A DNA stretch of 54,209 bases from Candidatus Rokuibacteriota bacterium (GCA_003221455.1 QHRX01000011.1:1-54209); one strand, 5' to 3'. Positions 1-12,700 are shown, counted from the stretch's first letter. The notes: generated by a model from the sequence alone, not told the origin. Translations and numbers: made by a program.

Positions 1-5
1 GTGTC

Positions 6-935
6 TCACTCGGGCTCCGGGACGAGCGCGGCCGCGAACTTCTCGGCGTCGAAGCCCTGGAGATCGTCGACGCGTTCGCCGACGCCCACCAGCTTGATCG
101 GGAGCTTCAGCTCCCGATGGATGCGGAGCACGATCCCCCCCTTGGCGGTCCCGTCGAGCTTGGTCAGGCAGAGCCCGCTGAGCCCGATCGCCTCGTGGAA
201 CAGCCGCGCCTGCGCGAAGCCATTCTGGCCCGTGGTCGCGTCCAGCACCATCAGCGACTCATGGGGCGCGCCCGGCAGCTGCCGCGACACGACGCGCTTG
301 AGCTTCGCGAGCTCCTCCATCAGGTTGCTCTTCGTGTGCAGACGGCCGGCGGTGTCGACGATGAGCACTCCGGCCCGGCGCGCCGTCGCCGCCCGCACCG
401 CGTCGAAGACGACCGCCGCCGGGTCCGAGCCCGCGGCCTGGCGGATGACGTCGACGCCGATCCGGCGCCCCCACTCCTCGAGCTGCTCGATCGCGGCCGC
501 GCGGAAGGTGTCCGCCGCGGCGAGCAGCACGTCGTGCCCGCCGGCCTTGAGCTGCGCGGCCAGCTTGGCGGCTGTGGTCGTCTTGCCAGACCCGTTCACC
601 CCGAGCAGCAACACGACGGCGGGCGCGTGGTCGAGGTCGAGCCCCTGCGCCGCCCCCGCGAGCGTCTCGGCGACGAATCGCCGGAACAGCGGCCGCAGCT
701 CCTCCGCCCGCGTCACCGTCCCAAACATGACCTCCTCGCGGGCTCGATGCTTGAAGTCCGCCGCCACCAGCACGCCGAGATCCGCGGCGATCAAGAGCTC
801 CTCGAGCTCCTCGAACAGCGCGTCGTCGATCGGACGCTCGCCCGCGAACACCTCGTCGAGCCGCCCGCCGAGAAACTCCTGCGAGCGCCTGAGGCCGTCC
901 CGCAGGCGCTCGGTGACCGCGGAGAGGAACTTCAC
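6..935 (-). CDS. ftsY: Signal recognition particle receptor FtsY
   Basis: FtsY is the membrane-associated GTPase that docks the SRP-ribosome complex at the SecYEG translocon. The 309-residue product has the NG-domain motifs in order: P-loop GVNGSGKTTTAAKL, DTFRAAAIEQL, DTAGR (G3) and TKLDGTAKGG (G4). The N-terminal helical bundle (FLGGRLDEVFAGERPIDDALFEELEELL) is split here only by description; the acidic A domain found in E. coli is lacking, as is common outside enterics. The frame is open further upstream, but GTG at 935 is chosen because it overlaps the TGA of the rodZ-like gene by 4 bases (GTGA), like other junctions in this window. The stop is at 6-8, so the gene is complete. It is the last gene seen of the smc - rodZ-like - ftsY run. 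Confidence 0.95.
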   Translation of the reverse strand: MKFLSAVTERLRDGLRRSQEFLGGRLDEVFAGERPIDDALFEELEELLIAADLGVLVAADFKHRAREEVMFGTVTRAEELRPLFRRFVAETLAGAAQGLDLDHAPAVVLLLGVNGSGKTTTAAKLAAQLKAGGHDVLLAAADTFRAAAIEQLEEWGRRIGVDVIRQAAGSDPAAVVFDAVRAATARRAGVLIVDTAGRLHTKSNLMEELAKLKRVVSRQLPGAPHESLMVLDATTGQNGFAQARLFHEAIGLSGLCLTKLDGTAKGGIVLRIHRELKLPIKLVGVGERVDDLQGFDAEKFAAALVPEPE

Positions 936-1798
936 TGCTGGTCCGACGGGATGACGAGCCGGGGGATCACGCTCCCGCTCGGTCCGAGCGCGGGCAGCGG
1001 GCGGCCGTTCAGCTCGAGCGCGATCCCCCCCGCATTCCCGATCGTCAGGACAAAGCGTCGGCTCGAGACCCACTCACGCACGTCGCCGGGCGACATCGTC
1101 TCTTCGGTCACGTGACCGTCGTCGGTCCTGACCCGGATCCACGTCGTCTCCTTCACCCGGGCGACGAGCCGGTACGCCGGGGGCGACGGGGCGGTCGGCG
1201 TCGGCACGAAGACCCCCGCGGTGGGCGTCCGCGTCGGCTCCGGAACCTCGACCCGAAGCGAGCCGGCGGCGGGCGCCGGCCCCGCCGTCGGCGCCCCCGC
1301 AGCACGCGACGCGGGCGGGGCGGCCGCCGGCTGGCTGGCCGTCGGGGGCGCCACCGGCTCGTTCGCGGCGGGCGCCGGCGCCTCGCTCCGTCGGCTCAGC
1401 GACACGGACGGCTGCCGCTGGCGGCTCTGCAGCGCAAAGGTCAGCCCGAACAGCGCCACCCCAAGCGTCACGAGGAGCACGAGGGTAATCAGGATGGGCT
1501 CCCGGGCGCGGCCGTCGCGCTCGGCCAGGCCCGGCGGGCGCGAAGTCTCGCCGAGCGTCGCGGGCAGGCCGAGCTGCGCCGAGTAGATCCTGAGCGCCTC
1601 GTCGGGAGGCTCGCTCAGGACCTGGCAGCACGCCCGGATGAACCCCTTGGTGAAGACGACACCGGGAAGCTCGGAGAATTCGTCGGCCTCGAGGGCCTCG
1701 AGGTACCGCTCCCGTACCCGGGTTGCCCGTGCCATCTCCTTGAGGGAGACCCCCCGGACCTCGCGACGCTCACGGAGATAAGAGCCAACCGAAGACAT
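932..1798 (-). CDS. RodZ-like helix-turn-helix membrane protein (DUF4115)
   Basis: The 288-residue product begins with a Cro/C1-type helix-turn-helix (VGSYLRERREVRGVSLKEMA; then RVRERYLEALEADEF), followed by the GVVFTKGFIRACC segment typical of RodZ. A single transmembrane helix (LITLVLLVTLGVALFGLTF, around residues 120-140) comes next, then a Pro/Ala-rich linker and a C-terminal beta domain of the DUF4115 kind. RodZ proteins link MreB to the cell-wall elongation machinery in rod-shaped bacteria; that role is inferred from the family. ATG at 1798 is preferred to a TTG six bases upstream because GGCGGG lies at suitable distance. The 3' end overlaps ftsY by 4 bases, which suggests translational coupling. 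Confidence 0.85.
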   Translation of the reverse strand: MSSVGSYLRERREVRGVSLKEMARATRVRERYLEALEADEFSELPGVVFTKGFIRACCQVLSEPPDEALRIYSAQLGLPATLGETSRPPGLAERDGRAREPILITLVLLVTLGVALFGLTFALQSRQRQPSVSLSRRSEAPAPAANEPVAPPTASQPAAAPPASRAAGAPTAGPAPAAGSLRVEVPEPTRTPTAGVFVPTPTAPSPPAYRLVARVKETTWIRVRTDDGHVTEETMSPGDVREWVSSRRFVLTIGNAGGIALELNGRPLPALGPSGSVIPRLVIPSDQQ

Positions 1799-1857
1799 GG
1801 ACAACCCGCCGTCGAGTGTAGTCGACCGCGTCGAGAAAAGTCAACGAGTGAGGGTGT

Positions 1858-4800
1858 TTAGGCGGGCTCCTGGACGAGGTTCACTGACACCAGCTTCGAG
1901 AGACCCGGCTCCTCCATCGTGACGCCGTAGAGCACGTCCGCGGCCTCCATCGTCTTGCGGTTGTGCGTGATGACGAGGAACTGGGTCCGGGAGGTGAGAT
2001 CGCGGAGCACGCGCAGGAAGCGGTGGATGTTGGCGTCGTCGAGGGGGGCATCCACCTCGTCGAGCACGCAGAACGGGCTCGGGCGGTAGTAGAAGATGGC
2101 GAAGAGCAGCGCGAGTCCCGTGAGCGCCCGCTCGCCGCCGGACATCAGGGTCACCGCCTGGAGCCGCTTGCCGCGGGGCTGCGCCATCAGCTCGACGCCG
2201 GACTCGAGCGGATCCTCGCCGGCCTCGCCCTCGACCAGCCGCAGCTCGGCGCGGCCGCCCTCGAACAGGCGCTCGAAGAGCTCGCCGAACCGGACGTTGA
2301 TATCCTCGAACGCCTGCCTGAACCGCTCCTGGGCGGTCCGCGTCACACCGCGGAGCGCCTTCTCCAGGTCCTTCATCGACGTGACGAGGTCGTCGTGCTG
2401 GGTGCGCAGAAATGCAAGCCGCTCGTCGAGCTCGCGATACTCCTCGTCCGCCACGAGGTTGACGGCGCCCATCGCGGCGAGCTTTTCCTCGAGCTCCTGC
2501 AGCCGCGCCCGGGTCAGGTCCACGTCCTGCGCGGGATCGTGGAGGGCGAGGAGCGCCTCGGGGCCCCCCACGTCGAACGACCGGCGCGCCTCCTGCTCGA
2601 GCTCCTCGCGCCGGACCCGCCCCTCGGTCGCCGAGATCTCGATCGCATGGGCGGCGGCGGCCAGGTGCCCGATCTCGCCCTGCAGCGAGCGGGACTCCGC
2701 CTCGATCGACCGGAGCTCCACGACGAGGGTCTCGTGCTGCTCGGCGAGCACGCGCTCCTCGGCCTCGAGCCGGTCCCGGTCGGCGGCGACCTCGCGCGCG
2801 CTCGCGTCCGTGCGCTCGCGTTCAAGGGCGAGCCAGGCGCGCCGCTCGCCGATCTGCTGCCGGCGGGCCTGGGCCTGCCCGACGCGCCCCGCGAGCTCGG
2901 CGGCGAGCTCCTCCAGGCGCGCCAGCTCCCGCCGGAGCGCCTCGACCCGCTCGGCCGCCGACGCGACCTCGACCCGGCATGCGGTGAGCTCGCTCACCGC
3001 TCGCGTCTCCTCGGCCTGCGCCCGCTCGATCGAGGCGCGGACGGTCGCCATCACCGCCTGGTGGCTGTCCTCGGCCTGTCGGGCGAGGGCGACGCGCGCC
3101 AGGAGCCGCTCGAGAAAGCCGTCGGTCTCTGCGCGCTCTTCCGCGACCTGCGCGAGCTCGGCCTGGAGAGTGGCCAGGTGGCGGTGCAGACGCTCGTGCT
3201 CGCGCTCCGCTTGCTCCACGTCCTTTTCTCCGGCGAGGCGGGCCGCCTCCCCCGTGCGGATTGCTTGCGTGAGCGCGGGCAGCCGATCGCGGAGCCGGGC
3301 CACTTCGGCCTCGAGCGCGGCGGCCGCCGCCTGCGCCTCGGCGAGCTCCCGCTCGAGGCCGGCGACGGCGTCGCCGAGGTCGCGGCGCGCGCGTTTGCGC
3401 AGGAGGAACGAGTGCTCGGCGGCCGGGCCCGCCGCGTCCGCCCCGCCGCCACCCCGGAGCCTGCCCACCGGCGAGAGCACCTCGCCCGCCGGGGTCACGT
3501 AGGTGGCCACGACGCCGTTTCGGCGCCACAGGCGCTCGGCGCCGTCGAGATCGTCGACGATCGCGACGCGGCCGAGCAGGTAGTGCAGGAGCGGCGCGCT
3601 CGCCGTGCGGACCGCGCGCGCCGCCCAACGCACGCCATCCTCGTCGTGCGGGACGGCGCCCGGCGCCGGCAAGGTCTCGATCGGGACGAAGGACGCCGCG
3701 CCCGCGCGCTCGTCCGCGAGCAGCGCCACCGCCTCGCGGGCGTGCTGGAACCGCTCGACCACGATCCACTGGAGCCGCTCGCCGAGCACGGCCTCGACCG
3801 CCGTGTCGAGCCCCACCGGCACCTCCAGCAGGTCGGCCACGGTGCCGATGATTCCGGCCAGGCGCGGGGCGCCCGTCTCGGAGAACATCGCCCGCACGCC
3901 GGCGCCGTAGCCCTCCCGCGCACGCTCGAGCTGGTCGAGCGCCTCGAGGCTCGACCGGCGCCCGGCCAGCGCGACGCGCGCCTCGCCGAGCCGTGCCTGC
4001 GCCTCGGCCAACCGGGGCTCGCGGTCGCCCAGCAGCGCCTCGACCTCCTGCCGCTCGCCGAGAAGGGTCGTGAGCGTCGCGGCGGCCCGCGCGTGCTCGG
4101 TCTCGAACGCGGCGCGCTGGGCGGCAAGGCGCTCGACCTCGGCACCCGCCGCGGCCAGCTCCTGGGCGAGCTTGGCCGCGCGCCGCTCGAGCTGCACCTG
4201 CCGCTCGCGGAGCTCCCCGGTCGAGCGCGTGAGGTCAGTCTGCTCGGCGGTGACGCGCACCTGCTCGACTCGGAGGGCCTCGAGCCGGTCCCGCTCGGCG
4301 CCGAGTGCTTCCCGGCACCGATCGAGTCGCGCCTCCAGCTCGCCGCCGGCGTGCCCCCGCGCCGTGGCCAGCGCCTCCGCCTCACCGAGCGCCCCTGCCG
4401 CCGCCGACCGCTCGCTCGCGACGGCGACGCTCCGCTCCTCCGCGAGCCGGATCTCCCCGGCCAGCCGCTGCTCTTCCTCCTCCAGCTCGCGGATCTGGAT
4501 GCCCATCTGCTCGCGACGCTCGAGCAGGCGCTCGACCTCGCCCTGGATCTTCTGAACGCTCTGACGGAGGTCGCCGAGACGGTGCGACATTTCCTCTTGG
4601 GCCGCGCGCCGGGTGGCCTCGCGCGCGCCCAGGGCCGACTGGCGCACGCGGAGGTCGCGTTCACCGTCGCCCAACCGGTCGAGCTCGGCCTGGAGCCGCG
4701 CGCCTTCAGCGGCGAGCGCCGCGTAGTCCGCCGCGACGAGGGCGCGTGCGAGCGATTGCTTCTCGCCGTGCAGGACCTTGTACTGCTGCGCCTTCTTCGC

Positions 4801-5421
4801 CTGGCGCTCGAGAGAGCCGAGCTGGCGCCGGACCTCGTCCATGACGTCGCGGACCCGAAGGAGGTTCTGCCGTGTCGCGTCGAGCTTGCCCTGGGTCTCG
4901 CTGCGCTGCTGCTTGTAGCGGGCGATGCCCGCCGCCTCCTCGATGAAGATCCGCCGCTCGTACGGCTTCGCGGTGAGCACGTGGTTGAGCTTCTCCTGGT
5001 CCATGACCGAATAGGCCCGCGGGCTGGCGCCCGTCCCGGCCAGGAGGTCGAGGATGTCGCGGAGGCGGCAGGCGTTGCCGTTGAGGAGGTACTCGCTCTC
5101 CGCGGTGCGGTAGAGCCGCCGGCTCACCGAGACCTCGCTCCAGGGCACGGCCAGGGCGCCGTCGTTCGAAAACGTCAGCTCGACCTCCGCGAGCCCGACC
5201 GGCTTGCGCGAGGCCGACCCATGAAAGATCAGGTCCTCCATGCGGGTGCCGCGCAGGGACTTGGCACTCTGCTCGCCGAGCGCCCAGCGAATCGCCTCGG
5301 AGATATTGCTCTTGCCGCAGCCGTTCGGGCCAACGATCCCGGTGATGCCGGGCAGAATTCGGACAGTCGTCTTCTCGGCAAACGACTTGAACCCGTGCAG
5401 GACGATCGACTCTAGGCGCAT
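1858..5421 (-). CDS. smc: Chromosome segregation protein SMC
   Basis: SMC is the ATPase of the bacterial condensin complex with ScpA and ScpB. The 1187-residue length is normal. Walker A (GPNGCGKSN, residues 31-39) lies in the N-terminal head. Two long coiled coils rich in Glu, Arg, Leu and Ala flank a central hinge (about residues 500-640, starting near GYGAGVRAMFSETGAPRLAG). The C-terminal head has the ABC signature LMSGGERALTGLALLFA and Walker B/D-loop FCVLDEVDAPLDDANI. The gene is followed after 53 bases by the rodZ-like gene and ftsY. No scpA or scpB is in the window. Confidence 0.97.
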   Translation of the reverse strand: MRLESIVLHGFKSFAEKTTVRILPGITGIVGPNGCGKSNISEAIRWALGEQSAKSLRGTRMEDLIFHGSASRKPVGLAEVELTFSNDGALAVPWSEVSVSRRLYRTAESEYLLNGNACRLRDILDLLAGTGASPRAYSVMDQEKLNHVLTAKPYERRIFIEEAAGIARYKQQRSETQGKLDATRQNLLRVRDVMDEVRRQLGSLERQAKKAQQYKVLHGEKQSLARALVAADYAALAAEGARLQAELDRLGDGERDLRVRQSALGAREATRRAAQEEMSHRLGDLRQSVQKIQGEVERLLERREQMGIQIRELEEEEQRLAGEIRLAEERSVAVASERSAAAGALGEAEALATARGHAGGELEARLDRCREALGAERDRLEALRVEQVRVTAEQTDLTRSTGELRERQVQLERRAAKLAQELAAAGAEVERLAAQRAAFETEHARAAATLTTLLGERQEVEALLGDREPRLAEAQARLGEARVALAGRRSSLEALDQLERAREGYGAGVRAMFSETGAPRLAGIIGTVADLLEVPVGLDTAVEAVLGERLQWIVVERFQHAREAVALLADERAGAASFVPIETLPAPGAVPHDEDGVRWAARAVRTASAPLLHYLLGRVAIVDDLDGAERLWRRNGVVATYVTPAGEVLSPVGRLRGGGGADAAGPAAEHSFLLRKRARRDLGDAVAGLERELAEAQAAAAALEAEVARLRDRLPALTQAIRTGEAARLAGEKDVEQAEREHERLHRHLATLQAELAQVAEERAETDGFLERLLARVALARQAEDSHQAVMATVRASIERAQAEETRAVSELTACRVEVASAAERVEALRRELARLEELAAELAGRVGQAQARRQQIGERRAWLALERERTDASAREVAADRDRLEAEERVLAEQHETLVVELRSIEAESRSLQGEIGHLAAAAHAIEISATEGRVRREELEQEARRSFDVGGPEALLALHDPAQDVDLTRARLQELEEKLAAMGAVNLVADEEYRELDERLAFLRTQHDDLVTSMKDLEKALRGVTRTAQERFRQAFEDINVRFGELFERLFEGGRAELRLVEGEAGEDPLESGVELMAQPRGKRLQAVTLMSGGERALTGLALLFAIFYYRPSPFCVLDEVDAPLDDANIHRFLRVLRDLTSRTQFLVITHNRKTMEAADVLYGVTMEEPGLSKLVSVNLVQEPA

Positions 5422-5561
5422 ATCCCCCCGACGCTAACGCGCTTGGCCATAGATACCACACGGGCGCAAACGCAGCCAAAGAAAAAACACCAGCGGCAGG
5501 GCTCCGAGGCTTCGTGGACCCCCAAATACGGGGGATGAGCGGGGTCAGCGCCCCGGCGGGG
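5422..5561 (-). terminator. Possible terminator region downstream of secA
   Basis: Between the secA stop and the smc start, two hairpins lie just downstream of secA: GCCCC/GGGGC (5550-5562, overlapping the stop codon) and CCCCC/GGGGG (5519-5534, loop aaatac). Further along on the minus strand is a run of six T (5482-5487). The T-run is not directly attached to a stem, so intrinsic termination is only possible, not shown. The region must also hold any promoter and RBS for smc. Confidence 0.35.
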
Positions 5562-8345
<2,784 letters not shown>

Positions 8346-8455
8346 ATCGACGCTAGTTTACACCTTCTGCCGTGGGGCTCCGCCATGGCCGCGGCGCGGG
8401 GCGGCTCCGACCCGTCGCACTCCCGCGCGGTGGGCCGGCACGCGCCCCGTCCACA

Positions 8456-10153
8456 TCAGCGGACCGTGCGGGCGCGGCTGGCCTTCGTGCCCTGGGCGGC
8501 GGCGAGGAGCTCGCGGGCGTGGTCACGCGCGGTGCCGGTCACCGTCTCGCCGGCGAGCATCCGCGCGACCTCGTCGACGCGCGCGTCCCCTCCGAGCGTC
8601 TCGACCCCGGTGCGGGTCCGCCCGCCGCGGACCGACTTCGTCACGCGCAGGTGGAGCGCCGCGTGCGCGGCGATCGGCGCGAGGTGCGTCACGCAGAGCA
8701 CCTGGCGCCCGCGTCCGGCCTCCGCGAGCTTCTGGCCCACCATGTCGGCGACGCGGCCGCCGATCCCGGCGTCGACCTCGTCGAAGATCATTGTCTCGAC
8801 TCGGTCGCCAGCGGCCAGCACGCTCTTCAGCACGAGCATCGTGCGGGACAGCTCGCCGCCGGAGACGACGCGCGCGAGGGGCTTCACATCCTCGCCGGGG
8901 TTGGTCGACAGCCGGAACTCGACCCGATCCCCGCCCGCCGCGCCCACCGCGGTGAGGCGCTCGACCCGCGCCTCGAACAGCGCGCGCTCCATCCCGACGC
9001 GGCGCAGCTCGCGTTGCACCTCGCTCCCAAGGCGATCGGCGGCCGCCGCGCGCCTGCTCGACAGCGCCGCCCCGGCGGTCTCCAGCTCGGCCTCGAGGGC
9101 GGCGAGATCGCGCTCTGCTGCCGCCAGCACCTCCTCGTGCCGGGCGAGGCGGTCCAGCTCGGCGCCAATATCCCCGCGGTAGGCGAGGACGGCTTCGACG
9201 CTGTCGCCGTACTTCCGCTGGAGCCGGGTCAGCGCGTCGAGGCGCGCGTCGATCTCCTCGAGCCGCCCGGGCTCGAACACGACCGCGGCCCGGAGCCGCC
9301 GGATCTTGGCGACGGCCTCCTCGGCGTACGAGGCGGCCGCCTCGAGGTCCGGCGCGGGCGCGCCGAACTCCGGGTCGAGCCGCTGGAGGTCGGCCAGGAT
9401 CTGCGCGGCACGCGCGAGCAGGGCCGTGGCCGACCGCGGGTCGTCGTAGAGCACGGCGGCGGCCTCGGTGAGGCCGCTGGTGAAGCGTTCCCCGTGCTGG
9501 AGCCGCCGCCGCTCGACCCGGAGCCCCTCCTCCTCGCCCGCCGTGAGCCGCGCCGCGTCGACCTCGGAGGCCTGGAAGCGCAGGAGATCCTCGCGCTGGG
9601 CTCGGTCGCGCTCCGCCCCCCGGGTTCGCTCGACGGCCTCCCGCGCCGCCTGCCGCTTGGCGAAGAGGGTCGCCACCGTCTCGCGCAACCCGTCGGCGTC
9701 CGCGAAGCGGTCCAGGAGGTCGAGCTGGTGCGACGGCTCCAGAAGCCGCTGGTGCTCGTGCTGGCCGTGGACCTCCAGGAGGTGACCGCCGACACGCTCC
9801 AGCAGCGCGAGCGTGACCGGCGAATCGTTGACGAAGGCCCGGTGGCGGCCCGAGCGCGAGAGCTCGCGTCGAATGAAGAGCTGGCCCGCCTCGAGCGGGA
9901 TGCCGGCCTCGTCGAGCACGACCAGAGCGGGGCTCCCCGGAGCTGGCTCGAGCACGGCCTCGACCGAGGCCGACTCCGCCTCCGACCGGATCAGGTCGGT
10001 CTGCGCCCGGACGCCGCAGAGGAGGAGAATCGCGTCGATCACGATCGACTTCCCGGCTCCGGTCTCGCCTGTGAGAACGTTGAGCCCCGGACCGAACGTC
10101 ACGTCGGCCGATTCGATCACCGCCAGGTTCCTGATGCGCAGCTCGCGCAGCAT
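8456..10153 (-). CDS. recN: DNA repair protein RecN
   Basis: RecN is an SMC-like ATPase acting early in double-strand break repair. The 565-residue product has an N-terminal Walker A (GETGAGKS, about residues 29-36), a central coiled coil with many Glu/Arg/Ala, and a C-terminal half with the VVSGGELSRTMLVLK signature and IFDEVDAGIGG Walker B. Length is typical. It starts at an ATG 85 bases after nadK ends, in the common bacterial order tlyA-nadK-recN. Confidence 0.96.
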   Translation of the reverse strand: MLRELRIRNLAVIESADVTFGPGLNVLTGETGAGKSIVIDAILLLCGVRAQTDLIRSEAESASVEAVLEPAPGSPALVVLDEAGIPLEAGQLFIRRELSRSGRHRAFVNDSPVTLALLERVGGHLLEVHGQHEHQRLLEPSHQLDLLDRFADADGLRETVATLFAKRQAAREAVERTRGAERDRAQREDLLRFQASEVDAARLTAGEEEGLRVERRRLQHGERFTSGLTEAAAVLYDDPRSATALLARAAQILADLQRLDPEFGAPAPDLEAAASYAEEAVAKIRRLRAAVVFEPGRLEEIDARLDALTRLQRKYGDSVEAVLAYRGDIGAELDRLARHEEVLAAAERDLAALEAELETAGAALSSRRAAAADRLGSEVQRELRRVGMERALFEARVERLTAVGAAGGDRVEFRLSTNPGEDVKPLARVVSGGELSRTMLVLKSVLAAGDRVETMIFDEVDAGIGGRVADMVGQKLAEAGRGRQVLCVTHLAPIAAHAALHLRVTKSVRGGRTRTGVETLGGDARVDEVARMLAGETVTGTARDHARELLAAAQGTKASRARTVR

Positions 10154-10238
10154 CGCGGTATGAACCCGATGCTAGGCCATGGGCGGCCGCCGCTCAAGCC
10201 GCATCGCCGCGGCGGGGCCGCGCCTGGGCGGGCGTCCC

Positions 10239-11096
10239 CTACCGCTCACCCCACTTGAGCTTCGCGCGCAGGACCGAGAAGAAGTGCTTCTGCGGAAAGC
10301 GGACGAGCCGGGCGCGCGGGACAGCCTGCCAGACCTCCACCCGGTCGTGCTCCCGCAGCGCAAGCCCTTCCTGGCCGTCGATCGTCAGCATCACATCCTG
10401 GTCGGTCAGCAGCGTGACCTCGATGCGCTGCGAGCCGGGCAGCACGACCGGCCGGTCGGTGAGGGTGTGAGAGCAGATGGGGGTAATCACGACGGCCTCC
10501 ATGGTCGGGAAGAGAATGGGCCCGCCGGCCGAGAGCGAGTACGCCGTGGAGCCGGTCGGCGTCGCGATGACGAGGCCGTCGGCGCGGTACGCGGTCGCGT
10601 ACTGCCCTTCCACCGACACGGACAGGTTGATGATCCGGCTCATCGCGGACTTGGTGATCACCACATCGTTGAGCGCGACGTACTGGGTGAGCCGCTCGCC
10701 TCCGCGCATCACCCGGGCGGCGAGCATCATCCGGTCGTCGAGCACGATCTCGCCCGCGAACACGGCGTCCAGCGCCGGGAACAGCTCCTCGACCGTCGAG
10801 GCCGTCAGGAAGCCGAGCCCGCCGAGGTTGACGCCGAGGATCGGCACGCTCGGGTCGCCGACGATGCGCGCCATCGACAGGAGGGTGCCGTCCCCGCCGA
10901 GGACCACGATGAGATCCACGTGAGCCGGAAGCTCCGACCTGGCGACGACCGCGGTGGCGAGCGCCGGCACGAGCCGGGCCGTTTCCTTCTCGACCACGGG
11001 AACGCGGCCGCGCCGCGTGAGCCACTCGACCAGCCCGGCGACCACCCCCGCCGCCTCCGCGCGGTCAGGCCGCGCGACGATGCCGACCCGCTTCAC
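10239..11096 (-). CDS. nadK: NAD kinase
   Basis: NadK phosphorylates NAD to NADP with ATP or polyphosphate. The 285-residue product has the GGDGTLLSMAR motif, NLGGLGFLT, and the substrate segment ADGLVIATPTGSTAYSLSAG, all diagnostic for the family. The start is a GTG at 11096 overlapping the TGA of the tlyA-like gene (GTGA, 4 bases), which implies coupling. NADP made here is the cofactor for Zwf, encoded about 37 kb away in the same window. Confidence 0.96.
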   Translation of the reverse strand: MKRVGIVARPDRAEAAGVVAGLVEWLTRRGRVPVVEKETARLVPALATAVVARSELPAHVDLIVVLGGDGTLLSMARIVGDPSVPILGVNLGGLGFLTASTVEELFPALDAVFAGEIVLDDRMMLAARVMRGGERLTQYVALNDVVITKSAMSRIINLSVSVEGQYATAYRADGLVIATPTGSTAYSLSAGGPILFPTMEAVVITPICSHTLTDRPVVLPGSQRIEVTLLTDQDVMLTIDGQEGLALREHDRVEVWQAVPRARLVRFPQKHFFSVLRAKLKWGER

Positions 11097-11884
11097 GCGA
11101 GGGCCTCGACGCTCCTCGCGATGAGCCCTTCCAGGTTGGCGGCGGTGCGGCCGTGCGACGACAGGTGCAGGAAGAACTCCCGGTTCCCCTTCGGGCCCTT
11201 GAGGGGCGACGCCGTGACGCCGAGGACGTGCCAGCCCCGGATCACCGAGAAGCGGGCGAGCCGGGAGATGACCGCCTGGTGCTGAGCCGGATCCCGCACC
11301 ACCCCGCCCTTGCCGACCGCGCCCCGGCCGACCTCGAACTGCGGCTTCACCAGCGCCACCAGCTCGCCGCTCGGCGCCAGCAGGCCGAACGCGGCGGGCA
11401 GGACCTTTTCGAGCGAGATGAACGAGACGTCGACGGTCACGACCTCGGGCGCCTCGGCGAAGAGCCGCGGGTCGAGCGCACGCGCGTTCATCTGTTCCAT
11501 GACGACGACGCGCGGATCCTTGCGCAGCTTGATGTCGAGCTGCCCCGACCCGACGTCGATCGCGAAGACCTTGGCCGCCCCCCGCTGGAGCAGGCAGTCG
11601 GTGAAGCCGCCGGTGGAGGCGCCAACGTCGGCGCAGATCTTGCCCCGCACCTCGACCTTGAACGCGTCGAGGGCATGCACCAGCTTCTCGCCCCCGCGGC
11701 TGACGTACGGCGCCCGCCCCCGGACGTCGATCTCGGAATCGGTGGACGCCAGCGCGCCGACCTTGTCGACCCGCCGCCCGTCGACCATCACGTCGCCGGC
11801 GAGGATCAGCCGGGCGGCCTTTTCCCGTGACTCGGCGAGCCCCCGCTCGACGAGCAGCTGATCGATCCGCCTCCTAGTCGTCAT
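11093..11884 (-). CDS. tlyA: TlyA family rRNA (cytidine-2'-O)-methyltransferase
   Basis: The 263-residue product has an N-terminal S4 RNA-binding domain (RIDQLLVERGLAESREKAAR, residues 6-60) followed by a Rossmann-fold FtsJ-like methyltransferase domain with the SAM motif ADVGASTGGFTDCLLQRG and the conserved FEVGRGAVGKGGVVRDP segment. TlyA of Mycobacterium 2'-O-methylates 16S and 23S rRNA; older annotations call these hemolysin A. The substrate here is inferred from the family. It overlaps nadK by 4 bases. Confidence 0.9.
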   Translation of the reverse strand: MTTRRRIDQLLVERGLAESREKAARLILAGDVMVDGRRVDKVGALASTDSEIDVRGRAPYVSRGGEKLVHALDAFKVEVRGKICADVGASTGGFTDCLLQRGAAKVFAIDVGSGQLDIKLRKDPRVVVMEQMNARALDPRLFAEAPEVVTVDVSFISLEKVLPAAFGLLAPSGELVALVKPQFEVGRGAVGKGGVVRDPAQHQAVISRLARFSVIRGWHVLGVTASPLKGPKGNREFFLHLSSHGRTAANLEGLIARSVEALA

Positions 11885-11893
11885 CCGGCCCGA

Positions 11894-12610
11894 TTATAGG
11901 CGAAGCGCTCGCTGCGGCCGCAGCAGAAAGAGCAGCGCGATCCCCGCCGCGAACCCGCCCACGTGAGCGAAGAAGGCGACGCCGTCTTCGACGCTCCGCC
12001 CCAGCATTCCGGCACCGACGCTGATCAGCCCGTTGACGACCTGGACGACGACCCAGAATCCGAGGACGATGACGGCCGGGATCCGCACGAGTCGGATGAA
12101 GAAGCCGAAGACAATGGCGGTGAGCACCCCCGCGCGGGGGAACAGGATGAGGTAGGCGCCGAGTACTCCAGAGACGGCGCCGCTGGCGCCGATCATCGGC
12201 ACCGGCGAAGCCGGGTTCACGAGCGTCTGCGCGAGCACCGCCACCACCCCCGACGTGAGATAAAAGAAGAGGTAGCGGCCATGGCCGAGCGTATCCTCGA
12301 CGTTGTCGCCGAAGATCCAGAGGTAAAGCATGTTGCCGAAGATATGGAAGAGCCCCCCGTGCAGGAACATCGAGGTGAACACGGTCGTCACCGGGCTCGG
12401 GAAGTCGGCCGAGCTCCCGCATTGGCCCGTCAGCCGGCACGGAATCAGCCCGAACTCGAACACAAATTCCCGCGCGCTCTGGATCCCCTCCGCGTCGGGT
12501 GCCGCCTGCAGCGAGAGCTGATACAGGAAGACGAGGACATTCACCGCGATCAGGGCGATCGTGATGAACGGGACCGAACGGGACGGAACGTCGTCCTTGA
12601 GCGGGAACAT
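11894..12610 (-). CDS. Rhomboid family intramembrane serine protease
   Basis: This 238-residue polytopic membrane protein has the rhomboid serine motif GASGAVSG (Ser143), the catalytic His in the last helix (AHVGG, His216) and the GLFHIFGNMLYLWIFG motif with the oxyanion Asn93. The first loop holds CRLTGQC, a possible disulfide. Rhomboids cleave transmembrane segments of other proteins; the substrate is unknown. It starts at an ATG at 12610 and ends 9 bases upstream of the tlyA-like gene, probably in the same transcript. Confidence 0.9.
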   Translation of the reverse strand: MFPLKDDVPSRSVPFITIALIAVNVLVFLYQLSLQAAPDAEGIQSAREFVFEFGLIPCRLTGQCGSSADFPSPVTTVFTSMFLHGGLFHIFGNMLYLWIFGDNVEDTLGHGRYLFFYLTSGVVAVLAQTLVNPASPVPMIGASGAVSGVLGAYLILFPRAGVLTAIVFGFFIRLVRIPAVIVLGFWVVVQVVNGLISVGAGMLGRSVEDGVAFFAHVGGFAAGIALLFLLRPQRALRL

Positions 12611-12700
12611 CGCGGATCGGCCTGCCGGTAGCCTACCACAGGGGCCAGGAGGAAACCGTGAGGCGTCGCGGCGGGGCTAGGCTATGATGACAGTCCCGCG

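Noticed and set aside
1963-5415. 1150-residue open frame antisense to smc
   Set aside because: Leu/Glu/Arg-rich mirror translation caused by codon bias opposite a coiled-coil gene; no domain or RBS.
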